Position numbers and translations under genes: made by a program. The notes below the pieces were generated by a model, which was not told the DNA's origin, made no database searches, and worked only from the letters and a program-made list of their open reading frames with translations. From Thermodesulfobacteriota bacterium (GTDB lineage: Bacteria; Desulfobacterota; Desulfobacteria; Desulfobacterales; Desulfosudaceae): 64,000 nucleotides of DNA. Location: contig JBFMDX010000002.1 of assembly GCA_040753795.1 (NCBI GenBank), positions 186,001 through 250,000 on the forward strand, written 5' to 3'. Position 1 is the stretch's first letter, and each line of letters begins with the position of its first letter. Of the stretch, positions 8,834 to 16,527 are shown one piece after another.

Positions 8834-9062
8834 GATACACCTCGATGGCGGCTTCCGGGCAGACCAGGGCGCAGGTGGCGCAGCCCGTGCAGGCGTCCTT
8901 GTCCACGCAGGCCGCGGTCGCGTAGCCGCTGGCGTTGATATACCCGGAAATGGCGAGACAGCTTTTGGGGCAGAAATAAACACACATGCCGCAGCCTTTG
9001 CAGAAGGCCTGGTCGATTTCGACAACGCCCTTTTTCCGGGTTTTGCTTTTAGTCTCCGTCAT
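8826..9062 (-). CDS. 2[4Fe-4S] ferredoxin subunit of the oxidoreductase
   Basis: This 78-residue protein contains two full cluster motifs: CKGCGMCVYFCPKSC and CTGCATCALVCPEAA. Each gives C-x2-C-x2-C-x3-C, so two [4Fe-4S] clusters are expected. It is the delta subunit or dedicated electron acceptor of the complex. The ATG at 9062 (MTETKSKTRKKG) is chosen over the upstream ATG at 9116 because the intervening residues look non-coding and the family starts this way. It is the first gene of the oxidoreductase set and its stop overlaps the alpha start. Confidence 0.92.
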   Translation of the reverse strand: MTETKSKTRKKGVVEIDQAFCKGCGMCVYFCPKSCLAISGYINASGYATAACVDKDACTGCATCALVCPEAAIEVYRG

Positions 9063-9103
9063 GAATTCCGCCGCCGTATGCTTACCGGTTGATAAAAAAA
9101 AGT

Positions 9104-9134
9104 ACTCTACTCCCAACTACCCGATGCCTGTCAA
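9104..9134 (-). promoter_or_regulatory. Possible promoter before the ferredoxin/oxidoreductase genes
   Basis: On the minus strand TTGACA (9129-9134) is followed 19 bases later by TAGAGT (9104-9109), or 17 bases later by AGTAGA. The -35 is perfect and the -10 is weak. It lies in the 84-base gap after the NifS-like gene, so the oxidoreductase genes may also be transcribed independently of nifU-nifS. Confidence 0.3.
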
Positions 9135-9146
9135 GGGAAAAGCGGG

Positions 9147-10313
9147 CTACCGGTTCTTGTACAGCGGTGAAATCGCCCGCAGGGACTCCACGATGTGCTT
9201 GAGGGATTTCAAGAATCCCGTGATGTCCGCCTCGGTGTTTTCCACGCCGAGGGTGATGACCAGGGTGCCCTGGGCGTCGGCGTGATCCAGCCCGATGGCC
9301 ATGAGTACATGGGAGGCCCGCAGGGAACCGGTGGCGCAGGCCGAACGGGTCGAAACGGTAAACCCCTCATCATCGAGCATCAGCATGATGCTTTCCCCTT
9401 CAATATATTTGGGGGACAGGGAGACCAGGTGGGGCAGGCCGTTATCCGGGTCGCCGTTGATAAAGTATTCGTCAATATAATTGGGCAGTTCGGTAAGAAG
9501 AAGTTTCTGGAGGCGTTTAAAATGGGCCAGTCGCTCCGGCAGGTGCTTCCGGGCCAGGTCCGCGGCCGTGCCCAGGCCGATGATGCCGATGAGATTTTCC
9601 GTGCCGGCCCGGCGGTTTTTCTCCTGGACTCCGCCGTCTAAAATCGGCCAGACGTTGGTGCCCCGGCGGATGTAGAGACCGCCCACGCCGGTGGGGCCGT
9701 AGAAGGGGTTGGAGGCAAAGCTCAGCAGGTCGACCCCCAGGTCCTGGACGTCGACAGGCACGACGCCGACGGAGTCCACGGCGTCGGTATGCAGCAGCAC
9801 CTTTTTCTCCCGGCAGACGGCGGCGATCTCTTTAATGGGCTGAATGGTTCCGATCTCGTTGTTGCTGTGCATGATGGAGACCAGGATGGTGTCGTCCTTG
9901 ATGGCCCGGGCCACTTCCTCGGGGCTGACCCGGCCCTTCTTGTCCACGGATACGGAGGTCGTTTTAAACCCCTGCTGCAGCAGTCGCTTGATGCTGCGGT
10001 TGACGGCGTTGTGTTCGATGTTGGAGGTGATGATGTGGCGGCCTTTCTGGGCATTGGCCATGGCCACGCCCTTGATGGCGTGGTTGACCGATTCGGTGCC
10101 GCCGGAGGTGAAGACGATTTCCGTGGGATACTGGCAGTTAATCAGGCCGGCCACGCATTCTCGCGCTTTGTCCAGGGCTTCGGAGGCGCGCTCCCCCGCC
10201 ATGTTCTGGCTGGAGGGGTTGCCCAGCGTGCCCCGGATGGCATTGATCATGGCCTCCTGGACTTCGGGCAGCAGCTGACTGGCGGATATATGATCCAGAT
10301 TGATTTTACTCAT
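9147..10313 (-). CDS. NifS/IscS-like cysteine desulfurase homologue lacking the PLP lysine
   Basis: The 388-residue protein follows the NifS/IscS fold throughout: LDHISASQ, GNPSSQN, FTSGGTESVNHAIKG, SNIEHNAV, SIMHSNNEIGTIQPI, HTDAVDSVG, RRAGTENL. The mobile-loop cysteine is C326 (RSACATGS). However, the usual Ser-x-His-Lys segment that carries the Schiff-base lysine reads SFASNPFYGP here, with N202-P203 in place of His-Lys. The codons (AAC CCC) are unambiguous. Such a protein should not bind PLP covalently and may have little desulfurase activity. From memory, the Archaeoglobus fulgidus IscS also lacks this lysine and still complexes IscU. It lies 18 bases after the NifU-like gene, so a role in iron-sulfur assembly (scaffold partner, sulfide-fed) is inferred. 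Confidence 0.9.
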   Translation of the reverse strand: MSKINLDHISASQLLPEVQEAMINAIRGTLGNPSSQNMAGERASEALDKARECVAGLINCQYPTEIVFTSGGTESVNHAIKGVAMANAQKGRHIITSNIEHNAVNRSIKRLLQQGFKTTSVSVDKKGRVSPEEVARAIKDDTILVSIMHSNNEIGTIQPIKEIAAVCREKKVLLHTDAVDSVGVVPVDVQDLGVDLLSFASNPFYGPTGVGGLYIRRGTNVWPILDGGVQEKNRRAGTENLIGIIGLGTAADLARKHLPERLAHFKRLQKLLLTELPNYIDEYFINGDPDNGLPHLVSLSPKYIEGESIMLMLDDEGFTVSTRSACATGSLRASHVLMAIGLDHADAQGTLVITLGVENTEADITGFLKSLKHIVESLRAISPLYKNR

Positions 10314-10331
10314 GACAAACTCCGTGCGAAA

Positions 10332-10847
10332 TTAGTGCTCTTCTTCGATTTCCGACAGGCAGGCTTTGCAGAACTTGGCGTCCTTGTCCACTTCCGAGTC
10401 GCAATAGGGGCAGTGACAGCCGCCGTCCTCGTGGGAGTGTTCGTGCTTTTCCTGGCGTTCCTCCTCCCGGACAATGCCCGCCTTCTTATCCTCATAATTC
10501 TTGATGGCCATCTGCAGGGCGTCGGCGCCCAGGTTGGAGCAGTGCAGCTTGTTCTTGGGCAGTCCCTCGAGGGCGTCGGCCACATCCTTGTTGGTGATTT
10601 TTTTGGCTTCCTCGATGGTCTTTCCCTTGGCCAGCTCGGTCAGCATGCTGGAAACGGCGATGGCCGATCCGCAGCCGAAGGTCTGGAACTTGATGTCCTG
10701 GATGCGCTCGTCCTCAATTTTGAGGTAAATGGTCATCATATCCCCGCAGAGGGGGTTGCCGACTTCGCCGACGCCGTCGGGATTTTCGATCTCGCCGACA
10801 TTGCGCGGGTTTCTGAAATGATCCATGACGGTTTTGGAATATAACAT
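10332..10847 (-). CDS. NifU/IscU-type iron-sulfur cluster scaffold with C-terminal zinc-ribbon-like tail
   Basis: Residues 1-125 are an IscU/NifU scaffold: YSKTVMDHFRNPRNVG, then the three cluster cysteines in GNPLCGD, TFGCGSAIA and LHCSNLG, with the conserved Asp after the first. This domain assembles [2Fe-2S]/[4Fe-4S] clusters and passes them to apoproteins. Residues 135-171 add a charged histidine-rich linker (EHSHEDGGCHCPYC) and a four-cysteine tail (C-P-Y-C ... C-K-A-C) that looks like a small zinc ribbon instead of the Nfu domain of classical NifU. It leads the operon with a good GGAGAAGG ribosome site and precedes the lysine-less NifS homologue. Confidence 0.92.
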   Translation of the reverse strand: MLYSKTVMDHFRNPRNVGEIENPDGVGEVGNPLCGDMMTIYLKIEDERIQDIKFQTFGCGSAIAVSSMLTELAKGKTIEEAKKITNKDVADALEGLPKNKLHCSNLGADALQMAIKNYEDKKAGIVREEERQEKHEHSHEDGGCHCPYCDSEVDKDAKFCKACLSEIEEEH

Positions 10848-10903
10848 GGTCCTTCTCCTGATATTCTGTTGACTGGATACCGTTATCCCGTTAAACGCAG
10901 CTT

Positions 10904-10932
10904 ATATTGTGATGCCGGAAGGTTATTGTCAA
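10904..10932 (-). promoter_or_regulatory. Possible promoter of the nifU-nifS operon
   Basis: On the minus strand a perfect TTGACA (10927-10932) is followed by an AT-rich segment, with CAATAT (10904-10909) at a 17-base spacing. The leader to the NifU start would be about 50 bases. The -10 is poor, and no IscR site was recognised. Confidence 0.38.
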
Positions 10933-11011
10933 TCGAAATCCCGCCCGACAGCCATTTTCATCGTCGATGACGTCCAGGGGGAGTTTGGCGCTGATCATAC
11001 CTGACGGATTT

Positions 11012-12016
11012 TTAATCGCGCGGTTCATTTGTGTCATGCCCCTGAAAGATGATCCGGCTGCCTTCGGACTCAAAGCAAAAGGGTACGTGAATCAGGTGTT
11101 TTAATGTTTCCAGCACCGCCTTCTGGCTTTCCGGCGGGACAAAAAGGAGAAGAAAGCCGCCGCCGCCGGCGCCCACGATTTTTCCCCCGATGGCCCCGGC
11201 CTGGCGGGACAAGAGGTAAAGCCGGTCAATATCGGGGGTGGACACGTCCGGGCTGAGCTGGCGCTTGGCCATCCAGGCCTCGTGCAGCAGATCGCCGAAG
11301 CGATTAAGGTCGCCGTTGTCGGTCAGAAAAGAGATTCCCGTGTCTACCATCCGGCCCATCTGACGCAGGAGCGGGCCCCGGTCTTTCAGGGTTTTGACGT
11401 AACTTCCGGCCACGTCCGAGGCCGTTCGCCGGATACCGGTATAGAACAGCATCAGGTGACGGTTCAGCTCTTCCGCCCGGGCTTTGGGCAGGGACAGGGG
11501 CAGGAGGTCGATTTGGCCGGAGGGGTGAAAATCGATCCGGTTCAAACCGCCGACGGCCACGGAAAACTGATCCTGGGAACCGACCGTTTCCCGGATCATT
11601 TCCTGTTCGATATGGATGCTTTCCATGGCCAGTTGCCGGGCATCCGGCGCTTTTCCCCGCAGGGCGTAAAGCGCGTGCAGCAGGCCGACCGTAAAAGACG
11701 AGCTTGATCCCATGCCGCTTCTGGCCGGCAGGTCGCCGTTATGATGGATTTCGACGCCCTTCCGTTGATTTAAAAAACGAAGGGTTTCCCGGACCGCGGG
11801 ATGGCGGATCTCTTCAAACGTTTGACACAACTCGATATTCGAATAAACAATCCGCAGCCGGTGCTCAAAAAACGGCGGCAGATAACGACAGAAAATCCAG
11901 CAGTATTTATCGATGGACGTGGCCAGTACGCTACCGCCTTCGGCCCGATACCATTCCGGGTAATCGGTGCCGCCCCCGAAAAAGGAGATTCGAAACGGTG
12001 TTCGGCTGATGATCAT
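11012..12016 (-). CDS. GHMP-family sugar kinase (heptose-7-phosphate kinase-like)
   Basis: The 334-residue protein has GHMP kinase motifs: the N-terminal RTPFRISFFGGGTDYPEWY, the phosphate-binding PARSGMGSSSSFTVG near residue 100, and the C-terminal GGKIVGAGGGGFLL. These match the group that includes D-glycero-D-manno-heptose 7-phosphate kinase (HddA) and L-fucose kinase-like enzymes, which phosphorylate C1 of a sugar. The ATG at 12016 overlaps the nucleotidyltransferase stop (ATGA), so a longer in-frame extension upstream is rejected. With the next two genes it forms a sugar activation unit. The exact sugar is uncertain. Confidence 0.9.
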   Translation of the reverse strand: MIISRTPFRISFFGGGTDYPEWYRAEGGSVLATSIDKYCWIFCRYLPPFFEHRLRIVYSNIELCQTFEEIRHPAVRETLRFLNQRKGVEIHHNGDLPARSGMGSSSSFTVGLLHALYALRGKAPDARQLAMESIHIEQEMIRETVGSQDQFSVAVGGLNRIDFHPSGQIDLLPLSLPKARAEELNRHLMLFYTGIRRTASDVAGSYVKTLKDRGPLLRQMGRMVDTGISFLTDNGDLNRFGDLLHEAWMAKRQLSPDVSTPDIDRLYLLSRQAGAIGGKIVGAGGGGFLLLFVPPESQKAVLETLKHLIHVPFCFESEGSRIIFQGHDTNEPRD

Positions 12017-12735
12017 GGCTGTCCACCCAGGTTCGCGAAAAAGGCCGGAGCCTTCAGGAAAGATTCCCTGGTGCCGATGTCGATGAAGGCATCGTGCGTC
12101 GCCCATCCGGCCAGCCGGCTTCCGGCCAGCGCCGGAAAGATATCTGTTTCCAGGGAGCAGGCGGTGTCCCGGGGGATAGTCTCCACCAGCCGCTGGCGAA
12201 TGAGATAAATTCCGGCGTTGATCAGCCCCGGTCGGCTATCCGCCGTTTTTTCACTAAATGACATTATAACACCTGCCGAATCGGCCTTTACCCGGCCGTA
12301 ACGGCCGGTATCCGCCACCCGTGTCAGCACAAGGCCCGCGTCCGCGGAATGGCCCTGAAACCAGGTAAAAAACCTTTCCAGATCCGTATGGCAGTAAGAG
12401 TCTCCGTTTAACACCAGCACCGGGTCCGACTGCAGGAGATCCCGGGCATGACCCAGGGCCCCGGCGGTTCCCAGGGGCGATTCTTCCTGCGAATAAGCCA
12501 GCCTCAAGGCGCCGTGCCGGTCCCCCAGGGCTTCCCGGACCAGCCGGCCGAGATAACCCGTACACATGACCACGCGCCGGATCCCGAAATGTTCCAGCCG
12601 GTCCAGCAGGATGCGGACAAACGGTCTGCCGCTGACTTCCGCCAGGGCCTTGGGGATATCCGGCAGGGTATCGGCAAGGCGGGTTCCCCGTCCGCCGGCC
12701 AGAACGACCGCCGTAGTGCGTGAGCGCGGGTTCAT
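12013..12735 (-). CDS. Sugar-1-phosphate nucleotidyltransferase (HddC/RmlA-like)
   Basis: The 240-residue protein begins with the nucleotide-binding signature VVLAGGRGTRLADTLPDIPK, followed by the metal-binding LVLNGDSY (about residue 110) and a later FIDIGTRESF. These are typical of the short nucleotidyltransferases that make GDP- or dTDP-sugars, including D-glycero-alpha-D-manno-heptose-1-phosphate guanylyltransferase. Sequence PLGTAGALGHA is conserved in the sugar-binding loop. It lies 8 bases after the epimerase stop and overlaps the kinase by 4 bases, indicating one transcript. The pairing with a GHMP kinase favours a heptose or similar sugar. Confidence 0.92.
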   Translation of the reverse strand: MNPRSRTTAVVLAGGRGTRLADTLPDIPKALAEVSGRPFVRILLDRLEHFGIRRVVMCTGYLGRLVREALGDRHGALRLAYSQEESPLGTAGALGHARDLLQSDPVLVLNGDSYCHTDLERFFTWFQGHSADAGLVLTRVADTGRYGRVKADSAGVIMSFSEKTADSRPGLINAGIYLIRQRLVETIPRDTACSLETDIFPALAGSRLAGWATHDAFIDIGTRESFLKAPAFFANLGGQP

Positions 12736-12743
12736 CGTATCGG

Positions 12744-13688
<945 letters not shown>

Positions 13689-13855
13689 TTATCTCCTGCC
13701 GACCTAAATGCCATATAATGGCTGGAATATCCACATAATTTTATGACAGCCGGGCCGCCTTTCCCCGGTCGGGGTTGAGCGCCGGCCGCATTTATAATAA
13801 GATGATGCCCGTTATCTATTTATTGGCGGATCGCCATCATCTTTCCGGGGGCGCC

Positions 13856-14452
13856 ATGCGGAAAAAAGAGCTGATTGATTTTGAGGAGCGGATTAAGACG
13901 CTTTTTGAAAACGGAGAAATACGGGCTCCCGTCCATCTGTCGGGCGGGAACGAAGACACCCTGATTGAAATATTCAGGGACTATCATGAGGGGGACTGGA
14001 TTTTTTCCACCTGGCGGAACCACTACCACTGGCTCCTGTCCGGACGGGATCCGCGGGAACTCGAACGGCAGATCCTGGCCGGGGACTCCATGTCGGTTTT
14101 CGATGACCGGTTTTTCACCTCGTCCATTGTCGGCGGCAACGCGCCCATTGCTCTGGGCGTTGCCCTGGCCATCAGGCTGAAGGGAAACAGCGCCGGCAAA
14201 GACGGGGCCCACCCCCGTGTCTGGTGCTTTCTGGGCGACATGGCCGCTTCCGGGGGCCTGGCCGGAGAATGCATCCGGTATGCGCAAGGACACGATCTGC
14301 CGGTTACGTATGTCATCGAAGACAATGGCCTGTCCGTGACCACGGATACCGGCAGGGCCTGGGGGAAGGGGAAAAAGAAAAAGTCCCGCCGCTACGAATA
14401 CAAACGAAAGTACCCCCATGCCGGGACGGGCAAACATGTCAAGTTCGATTAA
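13856..14452 (+). CDS. Compact TPP-binding subunit (E1-alpha/transketolase PP domain)
   Basis: About 198 residues from the ATG at 13856 (MRKKELIDFE). The TPP/Mg motif is visible as FLGDMAASGGLAGE ... VIEDNGLS near residues 123-160, and DDRFFTSSIVGGNAPIALGVALA matches the E1-alpha core. The protein ends soon after this motif in a Lys/Arg/Tyr-rich tail, so it is far shorter than pyruvate dehydrogenase E1-alpha (about 330-360 residues). An in-frame start at 13775 would add 27 residues with no family similarity. No E2 or E3 gene is nearby, so it probably acts as a carboligase or decarboxylase on an oxoacid or sugar, not in a dehydrogenase complex. It forms an operon with the next two genes. Confidence 0.85.
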   Translation: MRKKELIDFEERIKTLFENGEIRAPVHLSGGNEDTLIEIFRDYHEGDWIFSTWRNHYHWLLSGRDPRELERQILAGDSMSVFDDRFFTSSIVGGNAPIALGVALAIRLKGNSAGKDGAHPRVWCFLGDMAASGGLAGECIRYAQGHDLPVTYVIEDNGLSVTTDTGRAWGKGKKKKSRRYEYKRKYPHAGTGKHVKFD

Positions 14453-14456
14453 GAAG

Positions 14457-14978
14457 ATGATGACCTACAAAGACTGCCTGGTTCATGAGATGAACACCCT
14501 GGCGGAAAACCCGCGGGTCTTTTTTCTGGGCCAGCAGGTGGCTGAGGGGGATTTTTACGGCACCCTGAAAGATATCCCTTCTGACCGGCGGATTGAAATG
14601 CCGGTGGCCGAGGAAATGCAGATGGGAATCAGCATCGGTATGGCGCTGGAAGGGTTGTGCCCGGTTTCCATCTATCAGCGCATGGATTTTCTGCCCCGGG
14701 CCATGGACCAGATCGTCAACCATTTGAATCTCATTGAGCGCCTTTCCAAGGGGAGATTTTCTCCCAAGGTGATCATCCGGACCACCATCGGCGCCACCAA
14801 ACCTTTACACCCCGGGCTTCAGCACGCCAAGGACCTGATCAAGGGGTTTCAGTCCATGGTGGATTTCCCCGTGCTGGACCTGAAAACCCAAAAGGACATC
14901 GCCGCCGGCTATAAACTGGCGCGGGAGTCGGCCCGTTCCATCATGCTGGTGGAGCGGCAGGAACTTTACGATATATAG
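14457..14978 (+). CDS. Compact TPP-enzyme partner subunit (E1-beta PYR domain)
   Basis: About 173 residues covering only the pyrimidine-binding domain of E1-beta/transketolase. MTYKDCLVHEMN at the start, FFLGQQVAEGDFYG, and the conserved activating glutamate in EMPVAEEMQMGISIGMALEG are visible. MDFLPRAMDQIVNH and a GLQHAKD segment follow the family. The C-terminal transketolase domain, normally another 130-150 residues, is absent. The start at 14457 lies 4 bases past the alpha stop; ATGs at 14436 and 14460 are alternatives. Alpha and beta together would make a minimal two-domain TPP enzyme. The radical SAM gene follows after 5 bases. Confidence 0.85.
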   Translation: MMTYKDCLVHEMNTLAENPRVFFLGQQVAEGDFYGTLKDIPSDRRIEMPVAEEMQMGISIGMALEGLCPVSIYQRMDFLPRAMDQIVNHLNLIERLSKGRFSPKVIIRTTIGATKPLHPGLQHAKDLIKGFQSMVDFPVLDLKTQKDIAAGYKLARESARSIMLVERQELYDI

Positions 14979-14983
14979 GTAAC

Positions 14984-16459
14984 ATGACCGACCTGATTCT
15001 CATCAATCCCGGCAACAGGAAACAGGCCTACGGCAGCCTGGCCGAAAGTCTGGCCGGCGTCGAACCGCCCCTGATGATGGCGCTTCTGGCGGCGTATCTC
15101 CGGGAGAAAGGGTTTTCCGTATCCATCATTGATGCTGAAGCCGAGGGCCTGGACGCCGATCAGACGGCGGATATAATTGCACGGCATGCCCCCAGGGCCG
15201 TGGGCATCGGCGCCATCGGCGCCAATCCTTCGGCCTCCTCAACCCCCAAGATGACGGCAATCCGCCCGTTGTTAAATCGCATCAAAGGCCGGAACCTGCC
15301 CTGCAAAACGGTTTTGTTCGGCATTCATTCTTCGGCCCTTCCGGAAAGAACACTCCGGGAAGAGGCGGTCGATTTTGTCGTGCGCGGAGAAGTCTTTTAT
15401 CCCGTGGAACAGCTGCTGCGTATGCTTCTGTCCGGAGAAGACGCGGCTACCATTAACGGGCTCTGCCTCCTGCGGAACGATTGTTTTGTCGACAATGGCC
15501 GTGCGGATGTGGTCGAAGACCTGGACAGCCTGCCGTTGCCGGCCTGGGACCTGCTGCCCATGGCAAAATACCGGGCCCATAACTGGCACTGCCTTGATGA
15601 TGTCTCCCGCCGTTCGCCTTACGGCGTTATTTACACCAGCCTGGGGTGCCCCTTTCATTGCGATTACTGCAATATTCACGAGATGTACGGCGGCCATCCC
15701 GGGATTCGTTTCCGCAGCCCCGGCCGGGTGCTGGAGGATATCGACCGGCTGTATCAGGAATACAAGATTTGCCATCTGAAAATCATGGATGAGCTTTTCG
15801 TCATCAATGAAAACCGGGTAATGGAAATATGCGACCTGCTGATTGAGCGCGACTACGGACTGAATATATGGGCTTATGCCCGGGTGGACACCGTAACCGG
15901 AAAAGTTCTGAAAAAATTAAAACAGGCCGGTGTCAACTGGCTGGCCTTCGGAATTGAAGCAGGAGCCGACGCCGTGCGGCAGGGGGTGTCCAAGGGGCGG
16001 TTTGACGGAGACAGGATCCGGGACGCCGTGGCCAAGGCCCATGGGGCCGGGATCAACGTTTTGGGCAATTTCATGTTCGGCCTGCCGGATGACGATATGG
16101 ATACGATGGGAGAAACGCTGGCCCTGGCCCGGGAGCTGGAATGCGAGTATGCCAATTTTTACACTACCATGGCCTATCCGGGCTCGGCGCTCTATGAGGA
16201 CGCCGTGACCCGCGGCCTGCCCCTTCCCCGGACCTGGGGCGGTTTTGCCCAGCTTTCTCCCGAGGCAATGCCGCTGCCGACAAAGCACTTGACCGCCGCT
16301 GAAGTTTTGCGTTTCCGGGACGACGCTTTCGCGTCATATTTCAGCGCGCCGTCATATCTTGCCATGATCGAAAAGAAGTTCGGCCCCCAGGCCGTTGTTC
16401 ACATCCGCCGTATGCTGTCGCTTAAGCTGAGACGGGATATTCTGTCCGGCGGAGGATAA
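14984..16459 (+). CDS. B12-binding-type radical SAM enzyme (TPP operon)
   Basis: The 491-residue protein has an N-terminal B12-binding-type Rossmann domain (LILINPGNR, PPLMMALLAAYLREKGFSV, VGIGAIGAN) without the DxHxxG motif, as is common in this class. The radical SAM domain begins at C222-x3-C226-x2-C229 (LGCPFHCDYC), followed by WAYARVDTV, FGIEAGAD and FGLPDDDMDTM. Class members such as BchE and HpnP-like enzymes do methylations, cyclisations or other C-C chemistry on lipids, tetrapyrroles or sugars. It is third in an operon with the two TPP subunits, so it may modify the TPP enzyme's product or substrate. That link is inferred. Confidence 0.93.
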   Translation: MTDLILINPGNRKQAYGSLAESLAGVEPPLMMALLAAYLREKGFSVSIIDAEAEGLDADQTADIIARHAPRAVGIGAIGANPSASSTPKMTAIRPLLNRIKGRNLPCKTVLFGIHSSALPERTLREEAVDFVVRGEVFYPVEQLLRMLLSGEDAATINGLCLLRNDCFVDNGRADVVEDLDSLPLPAWDLLPMAKYRAHNWHCLDDVSRRSPYGVIYTSLGCPFHCDYCNIHEMYGGHPGIRFRSPGRVLEDIDRLYQEYKICHLKIMDELFVINENRVMEICDLLIERDYGLNIWAYARVDTVTGKVLKKLKQAGVNWLAFGIEAGADAVRQGVSKGRFDGDRIRDAVAKAHGAGINVLGNFMFGLPDDDMDTMGETLALARELECEYANFYTTMAYPGSALYEDAVTRGLPLPRTWGGFAQLSPEAMPLPTKHLTAAEVLRFRDDAFASYFSAPSYLAMIEKKFGPQAVVHIRRMLSLKLRRDILSGGG

Positions 16460-16527
16460 AATCTTGTCAGGGCCTTTTTAAAAGTACTATCAACAACCAA
16501 AACCCAAATCTATTTTTTAAGACAAGA

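Noticed and set aside
9026-9116. Longer start for the ferredoxin subunit at 9116
   Set aside because: The added residues show no family similarity and would overlap the putative promoter; the ATG at 9062 fits the family length.
9789-10844. 351-codon open frame opposite nifS and nifU
   Set aside because: Runs antisense across two well-conserved genes and their gap, with repetitive Val/Gly/Phe content; no family resemblance.
10891-11073. Short minus-strand frame between the sugar kinase and nifU
   Set aside because: It overlaps the end of the kinase gene, has no ribosome site and no motif, and covers the likely promoter region.
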